A stretch of 64,000 nt of DNA from CAWAPD01 sp963783865 (GCA_963783865.1 CAWAPD010000001.1:992001-1056000), one strand, 5' to 3'; counted from the first letter of the stretch, positions 46,751 to 55,510 are shown. The notes: generated from the letters alone by a model not told the origin. A program made the numbers and translations.

Positions 46751-47323
46751 GTGAGCTGGGTCTGGGCGGTCGCCCGACTCCTCGGACTGTCGACCACCGC
46801 CGGCGTGCGGGCGTCGATGACGCTGCTCATCGTCGGGGTGCTGTCGCGCGAGGGGTGGGGCTTCCAGGTGCCGCCGCGCTTCACCTGGCTCGAGAGCTCG
46901 GCGGCGATCGCCGTCTTCGTCGTGCTCACCATCATCGAGACCTCGATCGACAAGATGCAGTCGCTCGACCGCGTCCAGGACCGCCTGACCATGCCCTGGC
47001 GCATCGCCGCGGGCGCCATCGTCGGCGGGGCGGCGATGGGTCACGGCGTCGCCGGCCTGGTCATCGGCCTGGTGGGCGGCGGCTTCCTGGCCTGGTTCGG
47101 GCTCGAGATCAAACGGCTGTGGCGGCCGCGCAGCAGCACCAGCGCCATGACGCTGCCCGTCGTCAGCCTGGTCGAGGACCTCGCCGCCTTCGTCGCCGGC
47201 GTGCTCACCGCGACGCTGGCACCGTTCGGCTATGCCATCTTCGCCTGGGCGACCTGGTTCTACTTCCGGCTACGGCGGCGGCGAGTGGCCAAGTACAAGG
47301 GCCTGCGCGTGCTGAACGGCTAG
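46751..47323 (+). CDS. DUF4126-like membrane protein
   Basis: A 190-residue protein with four to five hydrophobic helices. The pattern ARLLGLSTTAGVRASMTLLIVGVL, then VLTIIETSIDKM and a Gly-rich middle (AGAIVGGAAMGHGVAGLVIGL), matches DUF4126 proteins of unknown role. GTG 46751 follows AAGGGAGG. A TAGGCT hexamer about 55 nt upstream could be its -10. Confidence 0.78.
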   Translation: MSWVWAVARLLGLSTTAGVRASMTLLIVGVLSREGWGFQVPPRFTWLESSAAIAVFVVLTIIETSIDKMQSLDRVQDRLTMPWRIAAGAIVGGAAMGHGVAGLVIGLVGGGFLAWFGLEIKRLWRPRSSTSAMTLPVVSLVEDLAAFVAGVLTATLAPFGYAIFAWATWFYFRLRRRRVAKYKGLRVLNG

Positions 47324-47351
47324 CCCGCGCCGGCCGGGGGAGAGTCAGACC

Positions 47352-48029
47352 GTGGAACACGACGCCCTCACCGAGCGCCGTCTGGACATGATCGAGTCGC
47401 AGATCGAGTCGCGGGGAGTCCGCGACCCCGACGTGATCGCGGCGATGCGGTCGGTGCCCCGCCACCTGTTCGTGCCCGACGAGCTGCAGGCCGAGGCCTA
47501 CACAGACCAGGCGCTGCCGATCGGTCACGGCCAGACCATCTCGCAGCCCTACATCGTGGCCCTGATGACCGCGGCGCTGAAGATCGACGTCGCCCACACG
47601 GTGCTCGAGGTGGGCACCGGCTCGGGCTACCAGACGGCGATACTGGCCGAGATGGCCGATACGGTGTACACGGTCGAGCTGGTCCCCGAGCTCGCGCAGC
47701 GAGCCGGGGCGGTGCTCGACCGGCTCGGGTACCACAACGTCGTCGCCAGCATCGGCGACGGCAGCCTGGGGTTGCCGGAGCGGGCGCCGTTCGGCGGGAT
47801 CCTGGTGGCGGCGGCGGCGCCGGAGGCGCCGCCGCCGCTCCTGGACCAGCTCGCCGACGGCGCCCGCCTGGTCATCCCCATCGGCGCCGCCGGCCGCGAC
47901 CAGATCCTCACCACGATCGTGCGCCGGGGCGACCGCTTCGAGACCGAACCCGGCATCCCCTGCCGGTTCGTCCCCTTGCTGGGCGAGCGCGGCTTCCGCT
48001 ACGAGACCGGCGGCGAGGCCGCCCGGTGA
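47352..48029 (+). CDS. pcm: Protein-L-isoaspartate O-methyltransferase
   Basis: A 225-residue SAM enzyme that starts repair of damaged aspartyl residues. Conserved parts are VPRHLFVPDELQAEAYTDQALPIGHGQTISQPYIVA (spread over residues 34-70), the SAM motif VLEVGTGSGYQTAIL and YTVELVPELAQRA. GTG 47352 follows GGGGGAGAG. Its stop overlaps the acylphosphatase GTG (GTGA). Confidence 0.93.
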   Translation: MEHDALTERRLDMIESQIESRGVRDPDVIAAMRSVPRHLFVPDELQAEAYTDQALPIGHGQTISQPYIVALMTAALKIDVAHTVLEVGTGSGYQTAILAEMADTVYTVELVPELAQRAGAVLDRLGYHNVVASIGDGSLGLPERAPFGGILVAAAAPEAPPPLLDQLADGARLVIPIGAAGRDQILTTIVRRGDRFETEPGIPCRFVPLLGERGFRYETGGEAAR

Positions 48030-48313
48030 ACGCGCGACCGCTCAGGGCCGTCCACGTGGTCGTGCGCGGCCTCGTGCAGGGCGTGTTCTTCCGCGCCTCG
48101 GCGCGTGAGGTCGCTCTGGGCATGGGCCTGACCGGGTGGGTGCGCAACCGCGGCGACGGCGGCGTGGAGGCCCTGATCCAGGGCCCGCCCGCCGCCGTCG
48201 ACGCGATGGTCGATTGGTGCCGCAACGGGCCGCCGCAGGCCCGCATCGACGCCGTCGACCGCGAGGAGACCGCTTACGACCCCGGCCTGACGACGTTCGG
48301 CATCAGGCCGTGA
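48026..48313 (+). CDS. Acylphosphatase
   Basis: A 95-residue enzyme that hydrolyses acyl phosphates. The catalytic residues fall at the canonical positions: R23 in GVFFR and N41 in GWVRN. Translation is coupled to pcm through a 4-nt overlap. Confidence 0.92.
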   Translation: MNARPLRAVHVVVRGLVQGVFFRASAREVALGMGLTGWVRNRGDGGVEALIQGPPAAVDAMVDWCRNGPPQARIDAVDREETAYDPGLTTFGIRP

Positions 48314-48329
48314 GAGGAGAGACACCCCG

Positions 48330-49013
48330 ATGACCAAGCCCGCCGCCCCCGCCCCCGTCACGCTCGACGATGTGCGCCAGGACCACGAGGTCCAGGTGCT
48401 GATCGACAAGGCCGACCACAACCTCGACGTGCTGGGATACACCGAACACGCCGTGCGCCACGCGACGAAGGTGGCCAACACCGCGCGCGACGTGCTGCTC
48501 AAGCTCGGGCGGCCGGCAAGGACGGCCGAGCTGGCCGCCATCGCCGGCTACATCCACGACACGGGCAACGCCGTCACGCGCCTCGACCACGGCATCGGGG
48601 CGGCGCTCATCGCCCGCGACGTGCTCATCCGATTGGGCATGCCGGTCGATGAGTACGTCGAGGTGATGGCCGCGATCGGCAACCACGAGGAGGAGTACGG
48701 GGAGGCGATCTCGGACATCGCCGCGGCCGTGATCCTGGGCGACAAGTCCGACGTGCACAAGAGCCGGGTACGCCGCCCCGACCCGCACACGTTCGACATC
48801 CACGACCGGGTGAACCTGGCCAGCCAGAAGTCGGCGCTCGTGGTCGACGACGACGCGGCGACGATCACCCTGGAGTTGACGATCGACACGCACATCAGCC
48901 AGGTCATGGACTACTTCGAGATCTTCCTCAGCCGCATGGTCATGTGCCGCCGGGCGGCGATGTTCCTCGGCTGCGAGTTCACCCTGGTCATCAACGACAC
49001 CCGGCTGCTGTAG
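48330..49013 (+). CDS. HD-domain phosphohydrolase
   Basis: A 227-residue metal-dependent hydrolase. The HD motif is split as HAVRHATKVANTARDVL, GYIHDTGNAVTRLDHGIGAALIA and GNHEEEYGEAISDIAAAVILGDKSD. The C-terminal half is beta-rich. A nucleotide or cyclic-nucleotide substrate is usual for the family, but none is indicated here. GAGAGGAG precedes ATG 48330. Confidence 0.82.
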   Translation: MTKPAAPAPVTLDDVRQDHEVQVLIDKADHNLDVLGYTEHAVRHATKVANTARDVLLKLGRPARTAELAAIAGYIHDTGNAVTRLDHGIGAALIARDVLIRLGMPVDEYVEVMAAIGNHEEEYGEAISDIAAAVILGDKSDVHKSRVRRPDPHTFDIHDRVNLASQKSALVVDDDAATITLELTIDTHISQVMDYFEIFLSRMVMCRRAAMFLGCEFTLVINDTRLL

Positions 49014-49062
49014 GCTGCGGCCCTGCTAAGATAGACCCGGTCACGAGACGGAGGTGCACACT

Positions 49063-49341
49063 GTGGGCAAGCTCGGATTCCTCTTTGGTGCGGCTATTGG
49101 TGCCACCGCCGCTGTGCTACTTGCCCCCCGGACGGGCAAAGAGATGCGCAACCAGCTCTTCGCCGGCGGCGTCGACTGGAACGAGCAGAAGGACCGCATC
49201 GTGGATGCGGTCAACGCCGGCAAGGAACAGGCCACCGGCCGCTCCGACGATCTGAAGAAGAAGATCGAGGAGACCAGGGACCGGCTGCGCAAGCAGATGG
49301 CCGAAGAGCCCCCGGCCGAAGAGCCCCCGGCGCCGGAGTGA
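49063..49341 (+). CDS. YtxH-domain protein
   Basis: A 92-residue protein with one N-terminal membrane helix (LGFLFGAAIGATAAVLLAPRTGKEMR, the YtxH signature) and a charged helical tail with an acidic, Pro-rich end repeating AEEPP. Related proteins are general-stress proteins. GTG 49063 is set by GGAGG 7 nt upstream. Confidence 0.82.
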   Translation: MGKLGFLFGAAIGATAAVLLAPRTGKEMRNQLFAGGVDWNEQKDRIVDAVNAGKEQATGRSDDLKKKIEETRDRLRKQMAEEPPAEEPPAPE

Positions 49342-49342
49342 C

Positions 49343-50212
49343 GTGACCCGCAGGGCGTGGGCGAGGGCGGCGGTCGCGGCAGACGCGACCGCCGCCCTCG
49401 CCCTTGCATACATGGTGTTCGAGTCGCAGTGGCTACGGCTCGTCGAGCACGAGGTTTCCGCGGCCGGTCTGCCCCCCGACCTCGACGGCTTCACCGTGCT
49501 GCAGCTCTCGGACCTGCACGCCGGCTCGCGGCCGAGCCTGAACCTGCGCGTCGCCCGCAAGGCCGTCGCCCTGGCCGCCGCCGCCCGCCCCGACCTCATC
49601 GTGATCACCGGCGACCTGGTGACCGGCCCCTCGCGCCTACCGCAGCTCGGCACGCTGCTGAGCGACCTTGGCGGCCTGCCCGGCTGTCGCGGCGTGTTCG
49701 CCGTGCTCGGCAACCACGACCACGGCGACGTCAAGGTCGTGCGCGTGCCGCCGGTCGACCTGGCCGACCTGCGCTCCACGCTCGACGACGCCGGCGTGCG
49801 GCTGCTGACCAACGAGTGCGTCAGCGTGGCCGTCGGCGAGGCGGCCGTGCAGGTGTGCGGTGTCGACGACCTGCGCCTGGGCCACGGCGACCTCGACGCG
49901 GTCGCCGAGGCGCTGGACCGCTCGCCGGGCACGCTGCGCCTGCTGCTGAGCCACTACGGCGACGTCGCCCGGCGCCTGGCGCCGGGCGACGTCGCCCTCG
50001 TCCTGTCGGGCGACACCCACGGCGGCCAGATCTGCGTGCCCACACCGCACGGTCCGGTGCCGCTCAGCTCGCCGGCGGCGGCGTACCGCTCCGGCTTCTA
50101 CGACGTCGGCGGCGTGCGCCTGTTCGTCAGCGTGGGGGTAGGGACGAGCTTCCTGCCGTTCCGCTTCTTCTGCCGGCCACAGGTCGACCTCTTCCGTTTC
50201 CGCCCGGCGTAG
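49343..50212 (+). CDS. Membrane-anchored metallophosphoesterase, YkuE/YaeI-like
   Basis: A 289-residue calcineurin-like enzyme with an N-terminal membrane helix. Metal motifs are QLSDLHAG near residue 55, TGDLVTG near 91, GNHDHGD near 125, LLSHYGD near 210 and SGDTHGGQ near 229. Relatives hydrolyse phosphodiester bonds, for example in UDP-sugar lipids. GTG 49343 lies 1 nt after the upstream stop. The membrane helix is encoded by a perfect 20-bp hairpin. Confidence 0.85.
   Translation: MTRRAWARAAVAADATAALALAYMVFESQWLRLVEHEVSAAGLPPDLDGFTVLQLSDLHAGSRPSLNLRVARKAVALAAAARPDLIVITGDLVTGPSRLPQLGTLLSDLGGLPGCRGVFAVLGNHDHGDVKVVRVPPVDLADLRSTLDDAGVRLLTNECVSVAVGEAAVQVCGVDDLRLGHGDLDAVAEALDRSPGTLRLLLSHYGDVARRLAPGDVALVLSGDTHGGQICVPTPHGPVPLSSPAAAYRSGFYDVGGVRLFVSVGVGTSFLPFRFFCRPQVDLFRFRPA
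49359..49403. other. 20-bp perfect hairpin inside the 5' end of the phosphoesterase gene
   Basis: Arms 49359-49378 and 49384-49403 pair perfectly around a 5-nt loop. It begins 17 nt after the YtxH stop, a typical terminator position, but it codes for the N-terminal helix of the next protein. Confidence 0.6.
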
Positions 50213-50519
50213 CTCGCGGGCGATCGTCCCCTGCGAGCACTCACCGCGCATGCGGGGGGTCCGGGCGCTGCCGGCGGGGCGCAGGACATGAGCCGCGAGG
50301 CGACCCACGCGGCGATCGGTGCCGAGGTGGATCGACGCCGGAGTGAACTGGTCGAACGCCTTCTTCATGCGCTGGGGGCTGATCTGGCTTCCATTCGGTG
50401 GGTGCGAGATCGAGGCTGAGGGGATCGGCCTTGACGTGCGGTTCCACAAGGCCGGCGCCGCCGGGGGGCCCAATGCGGGCTAGGTCCGCGGCGGCGCTCG
50501 AGCGCCGCCGGGCCGACCG
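50213..50519. other. Intergenic region between phosphoesterase and DUF362 genes
   Basis: About 300 nt without a convincing gene. It ends in a perfect 22-nt palindrome at 50489-50510 that can terminate transcription from both convergent neighbours. Two short overlapping plus-strand frames (43-50 codons) exist but lack ribosome sites. Confidence 0.5.
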
Positions 50520-51674
50520 TCAGGCGATCTTGGCGGCCGGCTTCTTCTTGGCGCCGCCGGTCATCCGCAGCAGCAGCGGGCTGACCTCCTGGATGGCGGC
50601 GGTGGGGCAGATCTCCGTGCAGGCGTAGCAGCGCACGCAGCGGTGGTCGTCGTAGACCGGGAGCGGCTCCAGGGTGATCGCGGTCACGCCGCAGATGTCG
50701 CGGCACTCGCCGCAGCGGGTGCACCACTCCGGCTTGACCAGGCGGGGCCGCGAGGTGAGCAGGTTGCGGCCGAACCGCAGCAGGACCTTCGGCACGCGAT
50801 CCTGTGCGTCGCGGGTCGCCGGCTCGAAGCCGTGGTCGGGGACGATCGGGTCGCCGTCGAGCTCGTAGGGATCGGACAGGTCGACGAGGCCGCGGCGCTT
50901 GGCCGCGGCGAGCGTGTAGATCGCCTCGCGCTCGTGCGCCGTGCGGTCGGCCACGGCGGCGTCGAGGGCGCTGCAGTCGACCGCGCCAAAGAGCGAGCCC
51001 ATCTCGCGGGGAGTGCCGTTGCCGGGTCCCTTGCCCTCCATGGCGACGATGGCGTCCATGACCGTGAACCGGGGCTGGAGCGCCAGGTGCAGGTCGAGCA
51101 GCATGTCGGCGAAGTGGCGCCGCTCGCTGGCGCGCACGTGCAGCTGCGCCTTGCGCAGCCCCGAGACGCAGCCGAATGTGAGCTTCACGCCGCCGGTGAG
51201 GCGCATCAGCCCGTGCGTCTTGAGCCGGCCCACCTGGACGATGCCGTCGGCCTCGACGAAGCAGCGCCCGACGGGGAAGCCGCGGAACAGCAGCCCGTCG
51301 GGCGTCTGCAGCTCGACCACGTCGTCGTCGGCCGAGACGATCTCGACGCCCTCGTCGTCGCAGACCCGCCGCATGCCGCTGATGCGGTAGGCCCGGTCGA
51401 GGGTGCGGGCGGTCGCGCGGCCGCCGGGGCTGTCGGCCACGAAGGGGACGGCCCCGGCGGCCTTCAACCCCTGCAGCACCGCCTGCAGCATGTCGGGGTG
51501 CGTGCAGACCGCCTTCTCGGGCGGCGCCGCGCGCAGCAAGTTGACCTTGACGCAGATGCGTTCACCGGGCTTGACGAGCGCGGACCAGCCCCCGAAGGGG
51601 GCCACCACGCGCTCGACCGCCTGCGGCAACCCGGGTCCGTAGGCGGCGTCGACGTGCGAGACCAGCGACGGCAC
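50520..51674 (-). CDS. DUF362 domain protein with two [4Fe-4S] ferredoxin motifs
   Basis: A 384-residue protein. The DUF362 part (residues 1-300) has KVNLLRAAPPEKAVCTHPDML, GRLKTHGLMRLTGGVKLTFGC and VMDAIVAMEGKGPGNGTPREMG. The C-terminus carries CTRCGECRDIC and CVRCYACTEICP. DUF362 ferredoxins are common in anaerobes and are thought to take part in redox or maturation reactions. ATG 51674 is 3 nt after the methyltransferase stop, so the two genes are one unit with the regulator upstream. Confidence 0.88.
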   Translation of the reverse strand: MPSLVSHVDAAYGPGLPQAVERVVAPFGGWSALVKPGERICVKVNLLRAAPPEKAVCTHPDMLQAVLQGLKAAGAVPFVADSPGGRATARTLDRAYRISGMRRVCDDEGVEIVSADDDVVELQTPDGLLFRGFPVGRCFVEADGIVQVGRLKTHGLMRLTGGVKLTFGCVSGLRKAQLHVRASERRHFADMLLDLHLALQPRFTVMDAIVAMEGKGPGNGTPREMGSLFGAVDCSALDAAVADRTAHEREAIYTLAAAKRRGLVDLSDPYELDGDPIVPDHGFEPATRDAQDRVPKVLLRFGRNLLTSRPRLVKPEWCTRCGECRDICGVTAITLEPLPVYDDHRCVRCYACTEICPTAAIQEVSPLLLRMTGGAKKKPAAKIA

Positions 51675-51676
51675 GG

Positions 51677-52270
51677 CTACTGCTTGGACGCGACCAGCGC
51701 GAAGTGGTACGGGAACAGCTCGCCGGGCTGGTGGATCGCATCGACGAGCAGCCCCATGCCGGTGAGCGTGGCGAGCGCGTCGGAGACGGTCAGCACGTGG
51801 TCGGCCGCCGGTCCCACCGGACGGTCGACGCGGGCCCAGTCCACGACCACGAACCTGCCGCCGTGGTCGAGCAGCCGCGCGATCTCCCCCAGCGCCGCCG
51901 GCTCGTCGTGGATCTCGTGCAGAAGGTTGACCCCCAGCACCGCCTGCACGGTGCGGTCGAACAGCGGCACGTGGTTGTCGGTCGTGTGGACGACCATGAT
52001 GCGCGCCCGCATCGCCTCGTCGGGCAACGCCTCGACTTTCTCCTCCAGCTTGAACAGGAGCTCGGCGCTGCTGTCGACGGCGACCACGCGGCCGTTCGGC
52101 ACGGCGGCGCTCAGCGGGATGGTGTAGATGCCGGTGCCGGCGCCGTAGTCGACGATAGTCTCGTCGCCGCGCAGGCCGAGGAGGCCGATGACGGTGTCGG
52201 GGGACTGGAACCTGAGGCGCTCGGGGTCCTCGAGCCGGTGCGCGTTGGCCGGGTCGAACTTATGGGCCAT
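51677..52270 (-). CDS. Class I SAM-dependent methyltransferase
   Basis: A 197-residue methyltransferase. It starts MAHKFDPANAHRLEDPERLRF, the SAM loop VDYGAGTGIYTIPL is near residue 44, VVAVDSSAELLFKLEEK follows and the family ends with FPYHFALVASKQ. Its start overlaps the end of the regulator gene by 11 nt. This type is often found beside metal or arsenic/sulfur stress genes, but the methyl acceptor is unknown. Confidence 0.87.
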   Translation of the reverse strand: MAHKFDPANAHRLEDPERLRFQSPDTVIGLLGLRGDETIVDYGAGTGIYTIPLSAAVPNGRVVAVDSSAELLFKLEEKVEALPDEAMRARIMVVHTTDNHVPLFDRTVQAVLGVNLLHEIHDEPAALGEIARLLDHGGRFVVVDWARVDRPVGPAADHVLTVSDALATLTGMGLLVDAIHQPGELFPYHFALVASKQ

Positions 52271-52565
52271 CGTCGGCGGCCGGGTGCTGCAGGTACTGGG
52301 CGTACTTCTGGAACGCTTCGAGAGCGCGCTGGACCGCCGCCTCGGAGGTCGCGTCGTCCTCGTCGAGCAGGCACTCGCGGACCTTGTGGGTGATGAGGAA
52401 GATGCCGACCCGGTCGAGGGCCGCCCGCGTGGCCGACAGCTGCGTGAGGATGTCTTCGCAGGCGCTGTCCTCCTCGACCATGCGCTGCAGGCCGCGGACC
52501 TGCCCCTCGATGCGGCGCAGGCGGTTGAGGACCTTGTCGACGTCGGCCGTCTCTCGTGCTGCCAT
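52260..52565 (-). CDS. CsoR/RcnR-family (DUF156) repressor with a CstR-like cysteine pair
   Basis: A 101-residue all-helical regulator. The signature VLNRLRRIEGQVRGLQRMVEED is followed by C36 (CEDILTQLS) and C65 (THKVREC). Copper-sensing CsoR has a His exactly 25 residues after the first Cys; here that position is Lys61, with a His one residue earlier. C+29 Cys without that His is the pattern of CstR persulfide sensors. ATG 52565 is preferred over the upstream in-frame start because TATAGT lies 6 nt before it and the operator overlaps the upstream codons. Confidence 0.87.
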   Translation of the reverse strand: MAARETADVDKVLNRLRRIEGQVRGLQRMVEEDSACEDILTQLSATRAALDRVGIFLITHKVRECLLDEDDATSEAAVQRALEAFQKYAQYLQHPAADDGP

Positions 52566-52571
52566 GTCGCG

Positions 52572-52600
52572 ACTATACCCACGGGGGGTATAGCTCACAA
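52572..52600 (-). promoter_or_regulatory. CsoR-family operator overlapping a leaderless promoter
   Basis: CTATACCC (52573-52580) and GGGTATAG (52586-52593) form an 8-bp dyad with a G-tract centre, typical for CsoR-family binding. On the minus strand TTGTGA, a 17-nt spacer and TATAGT form the promoter, so the dyad spans spacer and -10. Autorepression is the natural reading. Confidence 0.75.
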
Positions 52601-52629
52601 GCGATCACGGCGTCCAACGACCCGGATGG

Positions 52630-52644
52630 TATCCTCCGTTGATG
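52630..52644 (+). promoter_or_regulatory. Leaderless -10 element of the DedA gene
   Basis: TATCCT (52630-52635) is followed by 6 nt and ATG 52642. Confidence 0.6.
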
Positions 52645-53436
52645 CATCTCCTCGCGATGACCTTCCCGATGGCGACCTTCGTCCACGACCTGTTGCACAA
52701 CGTGGAGCACGGGTTCGCCGTCTACGGCTACCTGATCGTGTTCGTGCCGATCCTGCTCGAGTGCGCCGGGGTCCCGCTGCCCGGAGAGACGGTCCTGCTC
52801 GCCGCCGGCGTCGCCGCGCAGCACGGGGTGCTCAGCCTGCCGCTGGTGATCGTCGTCGCCGCGACGGCCGCGATCCTGGGCGACAACCTGGGGTACTGGG
52901 TCGGACGCCGGGGCGGACGGCCCCTCCTGTTCCGCCACGGCCGGATCCTGCGCATCGGCGACACCCAGATCGCGGTGCTGGACTCGTTCTTCGCCAGATA
53001 CGGCGCCAGAACGGTGTTCTTCGGACGCTGGGTCGCCTTCTTGCGAGTGTGGGCCGCGGTGACGGCGGGCACGTCGCAGATGCCCTGGCGCACCTTCCTG
53101 CCGTGGAACGCGCTCGGCGGCATCGCCTGGGCGGCGACGATGTCGACGGTCGCCTACGTGTTCTCGGCCAGCGCCGGCGCCATCGGTTCGGCCCTGGGCC
53201 TGTTCGGCTGGGTGCTGGCCCTGGTGGTGGCCGTCGGTGTCAGCGTGTTCGTCTGGCGGTTCCAGCACCGGGCATCCAAGAAGGCCGAGCTCGACGCGGC
53301 GATCGAGAAGGTGCGGCAGGAGCGGGCGGCGTACGACGCACGGCGCGCCGGCGGCGGCGGGGCGGGCGGCGGCGGCAGGGGCCGCGGCAAGGGCGGCGGA
53401 CCGGGCGCCGGACCGGGCGGCGCGCCCGAGGCCTAG
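52642..53436 (+). CDS. DedA-family membrane protein
   Basis: A 264-residue integral membrane protein. Family motifs are ECAGVPLPGETVLLAAG, ILGDNLGYWVGRRGGRPLL and the FGRWVAFLRVWAAVTAGTSQM stretch with its conserved Arg residues. DedA proteins move phospholipids or undecaprenyl phosphate across the membrane. A Gly-rich tail with Arg/Lys follows the last helix, beyond the usual length. It is divergent from the regulator gene. Confidence 0.9.
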   Translation: MHLLAMTFPMATFVHDLLHNVEHGFAVYGYLIVFVPILLECAGVPLPGETVLLAAGVAAQHGVLSLPLVIVVAATAAILGDNLGYWVGRRGGRPLLFRHGRILRIGDTQIAVLDSFFARYGARTVFFGRWVAFLRVWAAVTAGTSQMPWRTFLPWNALGGIAWAATMSTVAYVFSASAGAIGSALGLFGWVLALVVAVGVSVFVWRFQHRASKKAELDAAIEKVRQERAAYDARRAGGGGAGGGGRGRGKGGGPGAGPGGAPEA

Positions 53437-54324
53437 AAGTCGCAGACGGGCTCGGGCGCGCCGCCCGCAGCCTGCCGCTCGCGCCGCCGCCAGCGGGCCT
53501 TGAGCGCGGCCAGCACCTCGTCGGGCACCGGCTCGCCGCCGGAGCCGATCCCCAGCCGCACGTCGGGCTTGGTCTGCCCGTGGAAGTCGGAACCTCCGGT
53601 GGGCACCAGCTCGTAGCGCTCGGCCAGCAGCAGGCAACGGCGCACGGTGGCGTCGTCGTGGCCCTGGTAGAAGCACTCGAGGCCCTCGACGCCGCAGTGC
53701 GCCGCTTCGCGCACCAGGCGGTCGAGCCCGGCCTCGTCGGCGCGGATGATCCCCGGGTGGGCGATCACCGCCAGGCCGCCCGACCGGCGCAGCAGACGCA
53801 CGGCTTCGCCGAGCGCCAGCCGGCGCCGGTCGACGAACGCGGGGGCGCCGCGGCGCAGGAAGCGCGCGAACGCCTCGCTGATGCTGTCGACGTAGCCGCG
53901 CCGCCGCATGGCCTCGCCGATGTGCGGTCGCCCGACGGCGTCGCCCTGGGCGACCGCCTCGAGGTCGGCCGGCTCGAGCGGGTAGCCCAGCTCGGTCAGC
54001 CGTTGCGAGGATGCGCGCGTTGCGCTCGTCGCGGTAGCGGCGCAGGTCCCGCAGGGCCGCCTGCAACTCGTCGCCGGGCGGCCCGCCGAAGAAGTACCCG
54101 AGCATGTCGAGCGTGACCTGGCGGTGCTCCAGGTTGATCTCGACGCCGGGCACGACCTCGATCCCGAGGTCGTGCCCGGCGTCGACCGCCTCGCCGATCC
54201 CGTCCACGCTGTCGTGGTCGGTCACCGCGATCGCCGACAGGCCGACCCCGGCGGCGAGCGCGACCAGCTCGCGCGGCGTCGCCGTGCCGTCGGAGCAGGT
54301 CGTATGCGCGTGCAGGTCGATCAC
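53433..54324 (-). CDS. PHP-domain phosphoesterase, frame broken by a +1 shift
   Basis: A metal-dependent PHP enzyme of the YciV/RnaAM type, which acts on nucleoside 3',5'-bisphosphates or short RNAs. The N-terminal part (VIDLHAHTTCSDGTATP, AVTDHDSVDGI, VPGVEINLE) is in one frame; the rest (GRPHIGEAMRRRG region, AVIAHPG, FYQGHDD, TGGSDFHG) lies in the next. Dropping one base near 54006 gives about 296 residues. GTG 54324 is leaderless. Its 3' end overlaps the DedA stop region by 4 nt. Confidence 0.85.
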
Positions 54325-54336
54325 GTTCGCAGGATA
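54325..54336 (-). promoter_or_regulatory. Leaderless -10 element of the PHP gene
   Basis: On the minus strand TATCCT (54336-54331) is followed by 6 nt and GTG 54324. Confidence 0.6.
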
Positions 54337-54427
54337 GCATCGGCGGGTAGTACGCTGGGGACCGCGGTCCGCCGTCCCGGCGGCCCGCGACGCCGCCCGC
54401 AACCGCGCCCGCAACGGAGGTACCCCG

Positions 54428-55510
54428 ATGAGGATCGGCATGATCGCGCCGCCGTGGTTCCCGCTCCCGCCCAAGGGCTACGGTGGTATAGAGCTGGTCG
54501 TGGCGCTGCTCACCGAAGGCCTCGTCGCCCACGGCCACGACGTCACCCTCTTCGCGAGCGGCGACTCCCAGACCCTGGCCAGCCTGTCGTACGTGTACGA
54601 CCGCGCGCCCAGCGAGAAGATCGCCACCCACGGTCACATCGAGGTCATCCACGGCCTCGAGGCGTACTCGCGGGCGCGCGAGTTCGACCTGATCCACGAC
54701 CACGACGGCTTCGCCTCGCGCAGCATGGGCGCGCTCGTCCACCGACTCGTCGGCACCCCGGTTGTCGCCACCCTGCACGGTCCCGCCGACCCCCACACCC
54801 AGGAGAGCCTGGGCGCGCTGCGCGAGAGCCTGCGCTTCATCGCCATCTCCGACTACCAGCGCAACGGGTTCCCCGACCTGCACTTCCTGGCCACGATCCC
54901 CAACGCCATCGACCTCGCCCACCACCCCTTCGGCAGTCGTGACGACAAGGAGGACTACCTGCTGTTCGTCGGCCGCATGATCGCCGACAAAGGCGCTCAC
55001 ACGGCGGTCGAGGTCGCGCGCCGGCTGGAGGCGCGGCTGATCATGGCCGGCAAGATCAACGAGCAACCCGAGCGCGACTTCTTCGCCGAGCGGATCGAGC
55101 CCTACCTGAGCGACCGCATCTACTTCCGCGGCGAGATCGACTCCGAGGGCAAGGGCGAGCTCTTCCGCCGCGCGCGCTGCACCCTGTTCCCGATCGAATG
55201 GCCGGAGCCGTTCGGCCTCGTGATGATCGAGTCGCTGGCCGCCGGCACGCCTGTGGTGGCGTTCCGCCGCGGCTCGGTACCCGAGGTGATCGAGCACGGG
55301 CGCACGGGGTTCATCGTCGAGACGGTCGACGAGATGGTCGACGCTGTGGCGCGCGTCGGCGAGATCGACCCGCAGGAGTGCCGCAAATCGGTCGAGGAGC
55401 GCTTCGGCATCGAGACGTTCGTGCGTCATCACGAGCAGGTCTACGAGGGCCTGCTGCGCGAGGCGCCGAGCTGGACGACGCTGAACCTGCCGGGGCCGCT
55501 GGCGCCGTAG
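54428..55510 (+). CDS. Glycosyltransferase family 4 protein
   Basis: A 360-residue GT-B transferase. The N-terminal acceptor domain opens MRIGMIAPPWFPLPPKGYGG; the donor domain has FVGRMIADKGAHTAVEVARRL and the nucleotide-sugar motif EWPEPFGLVMIESLAAGTPVV. It is probably retaining and uses a UDP- or GDP-sugar. GGAGG precedes ATG 54428. No polysaccharide cluster surrounds it, so its product is unknown. Confidence 0.9.
   Translation: MRIGMIAPPWFPLPPKGYGGIELVVALLTEGLVAHGHDVTLFASGDSQTLASLSYVYDRAPSEKIATHGHIEVIHGLEAYSRAREFDLIHDHDGFASRSMGALVHRLVGTPVVATLHGPADPHTQESLGALRESLRFIAISDYQRNGFPDLHFLATIPNAIDLAHHPFGSRDDKEDYLLFVGRMIADKGAHTAVEVARRLEARLIMAGKINEQPERDFFAERIEPYLSDRIYFRGEIDSEGKGELFRRARCTLFPIEWPEPFGLVMIESLAAGTPVVAFRRGSVPEVIEHGRTGFIVETVDEMVDAVARVGEIDPQECRKSVEERFGIETFVRHHEQVYEGLLREAPSWTTLNLPGPLAP

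Noticed and set aside
50288..50483. Two short overlapping plus-strand frames, one ending RWGLIWLPFGGCEIE and beyond
   Set aside because: There is no ribosome site, no clear start and no recognised family. A decayed gene is possible but unsupported.
52566..52598. An earlier in-frame ATG for the CsoR/CstR-like regulator
   Set aside because: Those codons lie within the operator and promoter, and a leaderless start at 52565 has a TATAGT at the right distance.
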